Position numbers and translations under genes: made by a program. This document shows positions 17,391 to 26,485 of a stretch of DNA of 64,000 nucleotides, piece by piece. The stretch comes from Enterococcus wangshanyuanii (GTDB lineage Bacteria > Bacillota > Bacilli > Lactobacillales > Enterococcaceae). Location of the stretch: positions 806,001 to 870,000 of the forward strand of contig NZ_CP021874.1 in assembly GCF_002197645.1 (NCBI RefSeq), written 5' to 3'. The notes beneath the pieces were generated by a model. That model made no database searches. It worked only from the letters and a program-made list of their open reading frames with translations, and was not told where the DNA came from. The first letter of the stretch is position 1, and each line of letters begins with the position of its first letter.

Positions 17391-17395
17391 AAATC

Positions 17396-17480
17396 CAAAT
17401 AAACGGCGAGAAAAAGGTAGCTACTACACTACGCTTCGATCACATCCAATTCTAAGTGCTAAAGCTCTAAGAATTGAAGG
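17396..17480 (-). repeat. Dispersed intergenic repeat, copy 2
   Basis: This is the inverse-orientation copy of the element at 8863-8943, about 85 percent identical by eye. Beyond it, 17481-17650 holds no gene I can support. It contains further imperfect pairing between GGATGAG at 17520 and CTCATCC near 17610. The whole 17396-17620 stretch may be one folded intergenic element. Confidence 0.75.
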
Positions 17481-17650
17481 CATCGAAAATAAGTCGAAAT
17501 TGCTGTAAAACACAACAAAGGATGAGTTAATGCTTTCTCGTCAAAGACTCATCGCAGATAAACAGTGTTGCACAGTATCTACTTGGTTCTCGGAGCTAAA
17601 CACTTTTGTCTCATCCTCTTGTTCTCTATTTTTCTATACCAAAAAATTGC

Positions 17651-18289
17651 TTACTCCCATTCTTCAAGAAATTCTGTAAGGAAATTTTCTAAAAATTCTT
17701 GTCGCTGCTTTCCTATTGTTTTAGCATATGGCGTATTTAAACGATCGTTCAATAGTAGAATTTTTTCATAAAAATGATTGATGATCGTACTTTCTTCCCG
17801 ATACTCTGATTTATTTTGCAATAGCCTTGGTTTAATAGTCGGATCATAAATTTTATTTCCTTTATGCCCGCCATAATAAATGGTTCGGATAATTCCGATT
17901 GCTCCCATTGCATCCAGCCGATCAGCATCTTGAACGATTTGTCCTTCTATACTTAATTCCTTTGTCGTTCCTTCAAGTTCTTGACTGAATGAAAGATTTT
18001 TGATGATATAAAGAATATGCTCGATCTTCTTGGCGGAAACGTTATTCTTCTGTAAAACATCCACGATCTCTTGATACGCTCTTCCTTGATCTTCAACAAG
18101 CTTTTCGTCTGCAACATCGTGAAGGTATGCTGCAGCTGCTACGACAAACTCATCACACACTTCTGTCTGTGCGATTTTTTGTGCATTACGGACGACACGT
18201 TCTATATGATCCATGCCATGACCGCTTTTATCCTCTTGTAATTTCGCTTGAACAAACGCCTCGATCGCACCTATTGTCTGCTTATCCAT
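17651..18289 (-). CDS. HD-domain phosphohydrolase
   Basis: This 212-residue protein has the HD metal-binding fold. The first His lies in DKSGHGMDHIERVVRNA, the HD doublet in AAYLHDVADEKL, and the distal Asp in VQDADRLDAMGAIGI. It resembles YedJ/YpgQ-type hydrolases, which act on nucleotides or related phosphates. GGAGGAACTAG precedes the ATG. It stands alone between the metal ATPase gene and the phosphate transport genes. Substrate unknown. Confidence 0.82.
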   Translation of the reverse strand: MDKQTIGAIEAFVQAKLQEDKSGHGMDHIERVVRNAQKIAQTEVCDEFVVAAAAYLHDVADEKLVEDQGRAYQEIVDVLQKNNVSAKKIEHILYIIKNLSFSQELEGTTKELSIEGQIVQDADRLDAMGAIGIIRTIYYGGHKGNKIYDPTIKPRLLQNKSEYREESTIINHFYEKILLLNDRLNTPYAKTIGKQRQEFLENFLTEFLEEWE

Positions 18290-18310
18290 CTAGTTCCTCC
18301 TAATTGCTCT

Positions 18311-18345
18311 AAAAAAGGCTGAAACAAATGCGATTCATCTCAACC
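18311..18345 (-). terminator. Terminator after the Pit/DUF47 operon
   Basis: The 13-base arms GGCTGAAACAAAT and ATTCATCTCAACC pair with several G-U wobbles. A run of six T follows on the minus strand. Confidence 0.65.
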
Positions 18346-18359
18346 TGACATATTTCTCT

Positions 18360-18983
18360 TTAACTATTTTTAATGACCAATCCGCCAATCACATCTACGA
18401 CTGATTCACTCGCATTCAATAAATCTTCTAACTGATCGTAAACATTTTTCCAGCGAATCACTTCGATTGGATTTTCTTCATTCGTAAACAAATCTTTCAT
18501 AGACTCACTGTAAAGTTTATCAGCTTTCCCCTCGATTTCACTGACTTCATCCATCATTGTCCGCAAGGTCTTAGAATTTTTAAACTTTGCAAACTCTTTT
18601 GTCGCCGTTAAAACTCCTGCTGTAGCTTCTAGAGCATACGTAATAAACACCAATGCATTTTCTTTCAGGTCTTTAACCACTAAACTGCTCAATAAATAAG
18701 CAATACTATTGATCGTATCTAACACATCATCCAATCGTTCTGTGATTTCAACAATGTCTTCCCGATCAATTGGTGTAATGAAAGAAACATATAGTTCACT
18801 TAAAATTCGTTTAACGATTTGATCCCCTTCACGCTCTAGTTCGTGGATTTGTACTGCTTCTTTTTCTAAATAATCCAAAGAATAATTGAGGGCGATCATT
18901 TCCAAGATCTCTGCCGCCTGATGAGCATTTTTCGCTAAATGCTCCAACTCTCCAAAATAGTCAAATTGTTTCTTTCTTGCCAT
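18360..18983 (-). CDS. DUF47 family PhoU-like protein
   Basis: This 207-residue all-helical protein resembles PhoU and the YkaA/DUF47 group. In many bacteria it is encoded with a Pit phosphate transporter and modulates its activity. Conserved acidic helices include DREDIVEITERLDDVLDTI (about 67-85), a likely metal-cluster region. The Pit gene lies 64 bases upstream on the same strand, so the two form a unit. The protein is predicted to be cytoplasmic. Confidence 0.85.
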   Translation of the reverse strand: MARKKQFDYFGELEHLAKNAHQAAEILEMIALNYSLDYLEKEAVQIHELEREGDQIVKRILSELYVSFITPIDREDIVEITERLDDVLDTINSIAYLLSSLVVKDLKENALVFITYALEATAGVLTATKEFAKFKNSKTLRTMMDEVSEIEGKADKLYSESMKDLFTNEENPIEVIRWKNVYDQLEDLLNASESVVDVIGGLVIKNS

Positions 18984-19047
18984 CTTACTCTCTCCCTTAA
19001 CTTAACTCTATCCTTATAAATTTCGTTTTTCTACTTTTTACAGTCTA

Positions 19048-20082
19048 TTAAAATAGGGCTACAAACAACTTAGCCATAACAAAAGCGATCAGACCACAGC
19101 CTGGAAATGTTAAAACCCAAGCAATCAACATTTCTTTTACAATACGCCAATCTACACTTGACACCCGTTTTGAAGCACCTACACCCATGATCGCAGTCGT
19201 TTTTGTATGTGTCGTAGAAACTGGAATACCAGCAATTGAAGCAGCAAATAAGCATACTGCCGTACTTAAATCAGCAGCAAAGCCTTGGTAACGTTCCAGC
19301 TTTACCATATCCATCCCAACGGACTTAATGATTCGCATACCACCGACTGAAGTTCCAACTCCCATCGTTACAGAACATAGAACCATGACCCAAATAGGAA
19401 TAATGAAACCCGATCCAGATTTTTCAGCGAGATTATTATAATACAACCCCAACATAAAAACACCCATAAATTTTTGACCATCTTGAGCACCGTGCAAAAA
19501 AGCATTAGCTCCAGCGCCGAACGCCTGACCATAGGTGAAAACTTTATCTGCTGTTCTTCTGGCAACACCTCTGAAAAGGATTACAATCAACTTCGTTACG
19601 ATAAAACCACCGCCAAATCCCATAACAGTTGAAACGACTAATCCAACCAATACTTTTGTCCATTCAGAGCCGTTAACCGCTCCAATTCCGCCTAAAGCCA
19701 TTGCAGAACCAGTCAACCCAGCAATCAAAGCATGACTTTCACTTGTCGGTATGCCAAAATACCATGCTGCAACCGACCATACGACGATTGAGAACAGAGA
19801 TGCTGCTAAGGCCACCTGAGAAGCATTTCCCTGTGCATCAAAACTGACGATGTTACTGATCGTTTCCGCTACCTGAGCGTTGAAATACGTCATAACTAAC
19901 GCACCTAAAAAATTCATAACTACTGCCATCCAAATCGCTACATTCGGCTTCAACACACGGGTCGAGACAGCGGTTGCAATTGCATTCGGTGCATCTGTCC
20001 AACCATTAACAAAGATAACTCCCATCACTAACGTAACCGTTATCACTAAAGCAATATTCACAATGACACCCCACCATTTCAT
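19048..20082 (-). CDS. pit: Low-affinity inorganic phosphate transporter, PiT family
   Basis: This 344-residue membrane protein carries both PiT signature repeats. The first, around VNGWTDAPNAIATAVSTRVL, is at residues 25-44; the second is around VGTSVGGMRIIKSVG and IPVSTTHTKTTAIMGVG. About ten membrane helices are predicted. PiT proteins import metal-phosphate complexes using the proton gradient. Phosphate is favoured over sulfate because a DUF47 gene follows. The ribosome binding site before the chosen ATG is weak, so the exact start is uncertain. Confidence 0.9.
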   Translation of the reverse strand: MKWWGVIVNIALVITVTLVMGVIFVNGWTDAPNAIATAVSTRVLKPNVAIWMAVVMNFLGALVMTYFNAQVAETISNIVSFDAQGNASQVALAASLFSIVVWSVAAWYFGIPTSESHALIAGLTGSAMALGGIGAVNGSEWTKVLVGLVVSTVMGFGGGFIVTKLIVILFRGVARRTADKVFTYGQAFGAGANAFLHGAQDGQKFMGVFMLGLYYNNLAEKSGSGFIIPIWVMVLCSVTMGVGTSVGGMRIIKSVGMDMVKLERYQGFAADLSTAVCLFAASIAGIPVSTTHTKTTAIMGVGASKRVSSVDWRIVKEMLIAWVLTFPGCGLIAFVMAKLFVALF

Positions 20083-20202
20083 TTTTCATCTGTAATAATA
20101 TCATATAATTTGTTAAAAGTATTCATTTTTTCATATAAGTCCTATTTTATTCAAGCAAATACATTAATTTTACTGTTAAGGAAAAAAACTTGTCATCTTT
20201 TA

Positions 20203-20231
20203 TTGCAATGACAGTTTGGATTAGGTATAAT
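20203..20231 (+). promoter_or_regulatory. rpsT promoter
   Basis: TTGCAA (20203-20208) and a perfect TATAAT (20226-20231) are separated by 17 bases. A leader of about 57 bases precedes the start codon. Confidence 0.75.
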
Positions 20232-20295
20232 GATTAGTGTTGAATTACATATGGATATTCCTGTGTAAGACCTTATTTTATCGGAGGTGAAAGAA

Positions 20296-20550
20296 ATGCC
20301 AAATATTGAATCTGCAATTAAACGTGTACGTACTAACGCAAACGCGAATGCTCAAAATTCATCTCAAAAGAATTCTATGCGTACAGCAATCAAGAAATTT
20401 GAAGATGCTGTAGCTACAGGTGCTGATAACGCGGATGAGCTATATAAAGAAGCTGCTAGAGCTGTGGACATGGCTGAATCAAAAGGATTGATCCATAAAA
20501 ACAAAGCGAGCCGCGACAAATCTCGTCTAAGCAAAAAATTAGCAAAATAA
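20296..20550 (+). CDS. rpsT: 30S ribosomal protein S20
   Basis: This 84-residue basic helical protein binds 16S rRNA early in 30S assembly. The N-terminus [14 protein letters not shown] and the C-terminal [16 protein letters not shown] are typical of S20. The start at 20296 is chosen because GGAGGTGAAAGAA lies directly upstream and the resulting length is normal. It is a monocistronic gene with a strong promoter and terminator, facing the divergent pit gene. Confidence 0.97.
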   Translation: MPNIESAIKRVRTNANANAQNSSQKNSMRTAIKKFEDAVATGADNADELYKEAARAVDMAESKGLIHKNKASRDKSRLSKKLAK

Positions 20551-20559
20551 TGAATTTGC

Positions 20560-20590
20560 AGAAGCTGACCTTACGGCAGCTTCTTTTTTG
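20560..20590 (+). terminator. rpsT terminator
   Basis: The arms AGAAGCTG and CAGCTTCT around a nine-base loop are followed by a T run. Confidence 0.9.
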
Positions 20591-20593
20591 TAC

Positions 20594-20640
20594 AAAAAAA
20601 TGGGTATGATCCAAAACGAAGAAACGTTTTAAATCATACC
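20594..20640 (-). terminator. Terminator at the end of the holA unit
   Basis: GGTATGAT and ATCATACC, with inner AAAACG and CGTTTT, form a hairpin. A run of seven T follows on the minus strand. The stretch 20641-20749 before the last gene of that unit shows nothing else. Confidence 0.75.
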
Positions 20641-20749
20641 TGATATCTCTACTATTTGTACCAAAGAAAACTTTTAGCCTCAAATCGTAGCTTCTCATAA
20701 AAACGACATACCTTTTCTTATTCTTCGAAAGTCGAAGCAAGTAATTCAG

Positions 20750-21133
20750 CTATTTTTGAAGCTCAAGTCCTTTTCGATCGATTTGAATCCAATATTCAGA
20801 GATTTTTTCAGACTCAACCAAATAAACGGCACTGGCGATCTGGATAACCTGTTTACCATCAGAAGTTGTTCCTACTTGTTTCCAACGAATATACACTCTA
20901 TTTCCATCTGCTAATAATTCTTGAATTTCCAATTGGAACTGCCCATAAATGTCCTGCATTTCCTTTACATGTTCAATGTAATCTTGTGGAGAACGCTCGA
21001 TTATATATTCATCCTCAGACTGAACTTGATGGGCAATCACGTACTCGTGCATATACTTATGAGCGGTTTCAAGGTTATTCCCTGAGCGGACATTTCTAAA
21101 AAAATCTTCCACGATCTCTTTTGGCTTTTTCAT
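20750..21133 (-). CDS. SnoaL-like/NTF2-fold protein
   Basis: This protein of about 127 residues has the pattern of the SnoaL/ester cyclase family: an N-terminal helix (PKEIVEDFFRNV), a middle LEIQELLADGNRVYIRWKQVGT strand pair, and ISEYWIQID near the end. These small alpha-beta barrels bind or isomerise diverse small molecules, and many have no known substrate. The start at 21133 is preferred because AAGGAAGG lies ten bases upstream; 21154 is also possible. It follows holA by a few bases and is probably read through from it. Confidence 0.6.
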   Translation of the reverse strand: MKKPKEIVEDFFRNVRSGNNLETAHKYMHEYVIAHQVQSEDEYIIERSPQDYIEHVKEMQDIYGQFQLEIQELLADGNRVYIRWKQVGTTSDGKQVIQIASAVYLVESEKISEYWIQIDRKGLELQK

Positions 21134-21156
21134 GAAATCCACGCCTTCCTTCATTC

Positions 21157-22188
21157 TTACCTTACACCTTGAGCAGATAATTTCAAGATAAACAATTCAA
21201 AAAGTAGCTCTTTATCCATCTTGCCGGTTTTCATTTTAACATCATTTTCAACAAGCTCATCATATATTTCTTCCAGACGTTCCAACTCAAACCGCCTCAC
21301 TTGCTGCAGTGCTAATTTGACACGATAAGGATGAATTTTTAGTGTATCTGCAATATTGGCTTGTTGATATCCAAGCTTTGCTAGTATTTTTGTTTGTAAA
21401 AATAAACGGATTTGGTTCAATAAAATCGCATTCAGCTTGATCGTTTCCTCCCCTTGAAGTAAAAGATCTTCATAGAGCTGTATTGCCTTTTCTCCATTGC
21501 CTGATAGGACTTCATTCGTTAAATCGAACACATTGTGCTCCAAGGATTTCGGCACTAATTCTTTTACTGCATGAAGAGAAATAACTTTATCTTCTGAAGA
21601 AAAAAGAAATAACTTTTGCAGTTCACCCATTACTTTAGACAAATTCAAGTCTGTCAATTGCAATAATAGATCAAAAGCCTCGGGGCGAATATCATACCCT
21701 TCGCTTTGAATGGTTTGCTCGATATAATGACGTACTTCACGTTCGCCCATCGGATTGACATCGATGACGGCTGCTTGTTTCTTCAATGATTTAGTGATTT
21801 TTTTTCGTTCATCCAATTTTTCAACACTTGCATTAAATACCAGAATAGTCGTAGGCGACGGTTCTTCAAGATAGTTCAATAAACTATCGATATCATGATC
21901 AAGACCCGTTGTTTTTCTTTCAGCTGTTAAAAAATAAGGGTTTTCTATAAATACTAAACGATAGTCACCAAAAAATGGAATTGTTTCAGCTTCTTCGATC
22001 GCGGTTGATAAAGGAACCTCTTCCATATCAAAGGAAGAATAATTAAATTGATCATCTTCTGTTTTAATCAATTGATTCATTAATTCTGTTTTAAATAGCT
22101 CGCTTAAGTATCCTTCTGTTCCCTGAACTAGATAAACAGAAGCAAACTGTTGTTGGCGAACCTGCTGCAATGCTGCTTGTAAGTTCAT
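21157..22188 (-). CDS. holA: DNA polymerase III delta subunit
   Basis: This 343-residue clamp-loader subunit opens the beta sliding clamp during replication. Family features include VYLVQGTEGYLSELF near the N-terminus, followed by FFGDYRLVFIENPYFL. A middle AAA-like segment (VFNASVEKLDERKKI) and a C-terminal helical domain ending ELLFELFILKLS follow. The start at 22188 is chosen because GAGGGG precedes it; a longer frame to 22221 lacks a good site. It follows comEC, as is common in Bacilli. Confidence 0.93.
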   Translation of the reverse strand: MNLQAALQQVRQQQFASVYLVQGTEGYLSELFKTELMNQLIKTEDDQFNYSSFDMEEVPLSTAIEEAETIPFFGDYRLVFIENPYFLTAERKTTGLDHDIDSLLNYLEEPSPTTILVFNASVEKLDERKKITKSLKKQAAVIDVNPMGEREVRHYIEQTIQSEGYDIRPEAFDLLLQLTDLNLSKVMGELQKLFLFSSEDKVISLHAVKELVPKSLEHNVFDLTNEVLSGNGEKAIQLYEDLLLQGEETIKLNAILLNQIRLFLQTKILAKLGYQQANIADTLKIHPYRVKLALQQVRRFELERLEEIYDELVENDVKMKTGKMDKELLFELFILKLSAQGVR

Positions 22189-22258
22189 AATTCCCCTCAT
22201 TTCTCTTATCCATCCTATCACGACAATTCATGAAATGCTAGTCTTGTTTGATCATCGT

Positions 22259-24577
22259 TTATACGGGAGACATTTTTGACCAAGGTGTCCACTCATAGTA
22301 TGCCATACCTTCTTGATCTGTTTGTAAGATCGTTACATTTTTCTTCTGTAGCGTTTCTTTGGTTTCATCATGAGGATGTTTGAAACGATTATTGCGTCCA
22401 CATGAAATGATTGCTTCAATAGGAGAGGTTTGTTTGATAAATGTATCATCCGTCGATGTTTTACTCCCGTGATGCCCAACTTTTAAAACATCTATTTTTA
22501 AATTAGGATAGTTTGTAAGCAACTGCCGCTCACCTTCCTTTTCCAAATCTCCAGTAAATAGAAATCGTCGGTCAGCTATTTTTGAATAAACGACCAATGA
22601 ATCTTGGTTTTCTCCATTTCCTTTCGTCATTGGTGCTAAAACGTTTAGAGATATTGAACTTCCGATCTTCTGACCCGCTAAAATAGGATAACATTTAACA
22701 CCTGCCCGCTTTAAAGTGTTCAGCATGTTTTGAAACAGTCGCTTGCTTTCAGTACCTGTTGGATAATACAGCGCTCGAATCGGTATTTTTTTATGAATTT
22801 CTAAAAGATCCCCGCAATGATCCAAATCACCATGGCTGATCAACACCTTATCTAAATACTTTACCCCTTTACTTTTTAAAAACGGAATGACTGAGTAATC
22901 AGCGTTGGACTTTTGTTTGCTTTTTATGGCCCATTTCTCTTTTTCAAACAGCATTTTACCGCCTGTATCAATTAAAATATTTTCTTGATGAAAAGGGGTT
23001 TGAACAAAGATACTATCTCCCTGACCAACATCAATAAAAGCGACCATCCCCTTAGGAGAAATATATTTACTTTGAAGTAATAATAACAACATGACACCAG
23101 ACAAACATGCTTTCTTTTTCTCTATAAGTAGACGGTCCAGCAAAATTCCCACTGAAAAAATGATCGCCATCAATAGCCAAAGTGAAAAGTGACCTGTAAT
23201 AATCGTAAATGTACTGGTGTGGCTGAGCCACTCAAAAACTTTTTGCTGTAAAAGAAAATAGTATTCTAATCCAAAAATCCAAAAATCAAACCGAATCAAA
23301 AAAGAACTAATAAAACTAATCGTCAGCACAGGTAGAATCCCATATTCAAAGATCGGCAGTAACACAAACGTAAACACACTACCCGTCAGTTGCCATTCAA
23401 AAAACGAATGTCCTAATAACGGAATGATCGCAATATTCAAAAGAAATGAAAAACAATAACTTTTCAGCCAGTTATGATTGATCTGCTCAACGATCGGCTG
23501 TACAAAAAGAATCAGAAAAGACAAGCCATAACTTAATTGACCACCGATCGTGAACAATAAGTACGGACGAAAGATCAATCCCGCCATCAACGTCAAACTC
23601 CAACAGTCTAATCCTGATAATTTCCAGCGAAAACGCTGGTCTGCTAAAACAATGGAACTTTGAATCAATGCACGTACTACACTGACAGAAAACCCAGTAA
23701 GACCTGCATAAATCAATGCAAAGAAAAGCTGTAACCAAAATAATTTTTCTACAGTAAGTCCAATTCTTAAAAATAGATACCTAAAGCTACCGATAAAAAA
23801 AGTGACATGCATACCTGATAGACTGAACAAATGAAGAATTCCTAAATTTGCCAAAACATCCTCTTTTTGAGAAAAATCACTAGATCGATAGCCAAACAAT
23901 AATGTTTTTAAGTGAAGAGCCGTTTCTTTCATGAACGTCTCCGAACAATAGTCAATCGCTTTTTTTCTAGTACTACTGATCCATGTCCTGAAATCATTCC
24001 ATTGGATCTTTTGTTCTGAAACACTCTGAAGACTATTGATCGTCAACGTTTGGTAAATGCCTTTTGTTTTCAAATATTTCTGATAGTCAAAACCATGCAA
24101 ATTTGTTTGAGCTATAGGCGTTTGGATTATTGCTGTAATACGCATCTTTAATGGCTGCGTATACTTCATCCATCTTTCTTTCTCTTGTTTAGAGGAGAAT
24201 TGATAAAAAGCAACGATTTTTCTTGCCATCTTTTTAGAATGAAATTGTCCTTCTAATTGAAGACGATCTCCATCGATGTTCATTTTATCAGGTAAAACTG
24301 TAAATATGCCGGACAATTCCGTTTCTTCTGCAAATCTAAGCTGTTTTTCATCATTTCGGACCCAAGAACAAGGGAGGATCATAATAACAGCACACGTAAA
24401 ACTAACACAGATGAGCATCCATTTTCTAGTTGCAGTAATACGCCAACATAAATACAGATAAAACAAACCTGACGGCCAGTCAAATTCTATAAAGAGAAAT
24501 ACAGATCCTATCATTAAAAGTACTGGAAATATCCAGTAACTATTGATCTGTTTGAGGTGCTTCGTCCATTGAAGCAA
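22259..24577 (-). CDS. comEC: ComEC/Rec2 DNA internalisation channel
   Basis: This 772-residue membrane protein is the channel that carries single-stranded DNA across the membrane during natural transformation. It has an N-terminal DUF4131/OB-like part (about 1-200). The competence membrane domain follows at about 230-500 (LLFGYRSSDFSQKE, LFSLSGMHVTFF). A C-terminal metallo-beta-lactamase domain includes ISHGDLDHCGDL near residue 578 and VGHHGSKTSTDD. The frame is intact. It overlaps the end of comEB by 38 bases. An intact comEC suggests latent competence, although regulators are not in this window. Confidence 0.94.
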   Translation of the reverse strand: MLQWTKHLKQINSYWIFPVLLMIGSVFLFIEFDWPSGLFYLYLCWRITATRKWMLICVSFTCAVIMILPCSWVRNDEKQLRFAEETELSGIFTVLPDKMNIDGDRLQLEGQFHSKKMARKIVAFYQFSSKQEKERWMKYTQPLKMRITAIIQTPIAQTNLHGFDYQKYLKTKGIYQTLTINSLQSVSEQKIQWNDFRTWISSTRKKAIDYCSETFMKETALHLKTLLFGYRSSDFSQKEDVLANLGILHLFSLSGMHVTFFIGSFRYLFLRIGLTVEKLFWLQLFFALIYAGLTGFSVSVVRALIQSSIVLADQRFRWKLSGLDCWSLTLMAGLIFRPYLLFTIGGQLSYGLSFLILFVQPIVEQINHNWLKSYCFSFLLNIAIIPLLGHSFFEWQLTGSVFTFVLLPIFEYGILPVLTISFISSFLIRFDFWIFGLEYYFLLQQKVFEWLSHTSTFTIITGHFSLWLLMAIIFSVGILLDRLLIEKKKACLSGVMLLLLLQSKYISPKGMVAFIDVGQGDSIFVQTPFHQENILIDTGGKMLFEKEKWAIKSKQKSNADYSVIPFLKSKGVKYLDKVLISHGDLDHCGDLLEIHKKIPIRALYYPTGTESKRLFQNMLNTLKRAGVKCYPILAGQKIGSSISLNVLAPMTKGNGENQDSLVVYSKIADRRFLFTGDLEKEGERQLLTNYPNLKIDVLKVGHHGSKTSTDDTFIKQTSPIEAIISCGRNNRFKHPHDETKETLQKKNVTILQTDQEGMAYYEWTPWSKMSPV

Positions 24578-25046
24578 GCTCTTCTCCTAATTGTAATTCA
24601 GCAAAATATTTCTTTGAAAGAGTGACTTGATCCACACTTGCACCAACCTGTTTGATCAAATCTAGTGCGTAAGGATCATTACGGTAATCTTTTAAATAAT
24701 GAATCTTTTTGATTCCTGCTTGTAGAATCATTTTCGTACATTGCAGACATGGAAAATGGGTCACGTAAATCTCTGCCCCTTCTGTAGGAATACCAAATTT
24801 TGCACATTGCAAAATAGCATTCATCTCTGCGTGTATCGTCCGGACACAGTGTCCATCTACAATGTAACAACCATCGTCTATACAGTGGACATCTCCACTA
24901 ACAGAGCCGTTATAGCCTCCGGCAATAATTCGTTTGTCTCTGACAATCGTCGCACCGACTTCTAATCGAGTGCATGTACTTCTTAAAGATAATAATACGC
25001 TTTGCGCCATAAAATATTGGTCCCAGGGAATCCGTTCTAATGTCAT
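24540..25046 (-). CDS. comEB: dCMP deaminase-like protein, ComE operon protein 2
   Basis: This protein of about 168 residues belongs to the zinc cytidine/deoxycytidylate deaminase family. The catalytic motif is HAEMNAIL and the zinc cysteines lie in FPCLQCTKMI. dCMP deamination yields dUMP for thymidylate synthesis; the gene is not needed for DNA uptake in B. subtilis. The start at 25046 (MTLERIPWD) is chosen because AAGGAG lies seven bases before it, whereas the ATG at 25052 is too close. A -35/-10 pair in the gap from comEA suggests it can be expressed separately. Confidence 0.9.
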   Translation of the reverse strand: MTLERIPWDQYFMAQSVLLSLRSTCTRLEVGATIVRDKRIIAGGYNGSVSGDVHCIDDGCYIVDGHCVRTIHAEMNAILQCAKFGIPTEGAEIYVTHFPCLQCTKMILQAGIKKIHYLKDYRNDPYALDLIKQVGASVDQVTLSKKYFAELQLGEELASMDEAPQTDQ

Positions 25047-25129
25047 TTTCATGCTCCTTCTTTTTACGCTACTGTCCATCTCATTTTCAAAATAATTTGC
25101 TGTTGCTTAAAAATAATAGGCTAATACAA

Positions 25130-25158
25130 ATAGTAAATTATAGAAAAACTCCCGTCAA
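25130..25158 (-). promoter_or_regulatory. Possible comEB-comEC promoter
   Basis: On the minus strand, TTGACG (25153-25158) and TACTAT (25130-25135) are 17 bases apart, in a 170-base gap between comEA and comEB. Such a gap is unusual for a com operon and may uncouple dCMP deaminase from comEA. Confidence 0.5.
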
Positions 25159-25216
25159 GAATCTAATTGATATATTCCAAAAATACTTCTTATAACAACA
25201 TGCTTTTACTTAAGTC

Positions 25217-25834
25217 CTATATAGTAATCGTATCTTTTAACCGTTCAAACGTTTTTTCACCAAATCCGGAAATATTCTTTATCTCCTCTATTGATTTGAA
25301 GCCACCCTGTTCTTCGCGATAACGAATAATTTCCTGTGCTTTTTTTAGCCCAATACCTGAAAGTGTTTGAAGCTCGGTCTCATCTGCTTGATTGAGATTG
25401 ACCTTTGACGCTCCATTAGCGTTTTCTTCACCGACCATTTCTTGTTTAAAAAGCGGCTCTTCTCCTTCGATCGGTACATAGATCACCATTTGATCAGTAA
25501 TCTGTTCAGCAAAATTGACTTGCTTAGTATCTGCCCCTTCCTTGAATCCTCCAGCCAACATGATCGCGTCCCAAACTCTCATATTCATTTTCACTTCATA
25601 CATTCCTGGTTGCTTGACTGCCCCCTTTATATCGACGTACAGCTGCCTTGGATCATGTGCTGATTCAGATGTCAGTATTTGTTCAGTTGAAGAAGTAACT
25701 GCTTGAAATGCTTCATCTATTGGATCACTAGGCTTTTTCATGAAAATTAGAATGACACTACAACATAAAAGAACACACACACCTCCCCCAACCAAGTAAT
25801 ATTTGTATTTACTGATGATCTCAGAATAATCCAT
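25217..25834 (-). CDS. comEA: ComEA competence DNA receptor
   Basis: This 205-residue protein has one N-terminal membrane anchor (about 13-32, YLVGGGVCVLLCCSVILIF). An SLBB domain follows at about 65-125 (DIKGAVKQPGMYEV). The C-terminal double helix-hairpin-helix domain starts at about 142 with VNLNQADETELQTLSGIG and binds double-stranded DNA. It hands DNA to ComEC at the outer face of the membrane. GGAGGGAAAAGA precedes the ATG. It is divergent from a sigma-factor gene. Confidence 0.94.
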   Translation of the reverse strand: MDYSEIISKYKYYLVGGGVCVLLCCSVILIFMKKPSDPIDEAFQAVTSSTEQILTSESAHDPRQLYVDIKGAVKQPGMYEVKMNMRVWDAIMLAGGFKEGADTKQVNFAEQITDQMVIYVPIEGEEPLFKQEMVGEENANGASKVNLNQADETELQTLSGIGLKKAQEIIRYREEQGGFKSIEEIKNISGFGEKTFERLKDTITI

Positions 25835-25932
25835 TCTTTTCCCTCCTTAATCATAAAATACGCATTATTTTTCATTTTCATGATAGAAAAACAAACAGTC
25901 CATCGTATAATAGAATAAGAAGGTGATAAAAA

Positions 25933-26451
25933 GTGGAAAAAGACATTATTACACTATTGATTGAGAGGAATTTTTTAGGGTTGGAAAAGTTCATCGATGT
26001 ATTTGGAACCGATATCATAAAATGTATTCGTTCGATTTTGAATCATCCGAAAGAAAGAATCTATCATAAAGAAACAGAAAATGAAGTTTTCTATCGTATT
26101 TGGCAGAAGATCGCTACTTACGATGCGCAAAAGAGCAGTTTAAAAACTTGGACAATGACGATCACCCGAAATATTTGCTTAGATAAAAAGCGTCAAATCA
26201 TCCGTGAACAACAGATGATTCCAACCGAACAATTACCAGAGACGTTGTTAGAAGAAGATTATTTTGAAAAAGAACAGTTCTTAGATTTATTACAATCACT
26301 GAACAATGAAGATCAATTGATCTTCTTAAGATATTACTATTATCAAGACTCACCTAAAGATATCGCCAAAGATCTAACTATGGATACCGCTCAGATCTAC
26401 AATCGATTATCTCGCGGGAGACAAAAACTTAAACAAGCAATCAAACGATAA
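25933..26451 (+). CDS. ECF-like sigma-70 family RNA polymerase sigma factor
   Basis: This 172-residue protein has sigma region 2 (about 20-85, ending KTWTMTITRNICLDKKRQ) and region 4 (about 115-170, SPKDIAKDLTMDTAQIYNRLSRGRQKLK). Regions 1.1 and 3 are absent, so it fits the ECF/small sigma-70 group. It starts with GTG after GAAGGTGATAAAAA. A TATAAT at 25906-25911 lies upstream with a weak -35. No typical zinc anti-sigma gene follows. Instead a PH-like membrane protein gene starts 34 bases later and might take that part. Target genes are unknown. Confidence 0.85.
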   Translation: MEKDIITLLIERNFLGLEKFIDVFGTDIIKCIRSILNHPKERIYHKETENEVFYRIWQKIATYDAQKSSLKTWTMTITRNICLDKKRQIIREQQMIPTEQLPETLLEEDYFEKEQFLDLLQSLNNEDQLIFLRYYYYQDSPKDIAKDLTMDTAQIYNRLSRGRQKLKQAIKR

Positions 26452-26485
26452 ATAAACAAACTAAATATACCAGGAGGAAATCATC

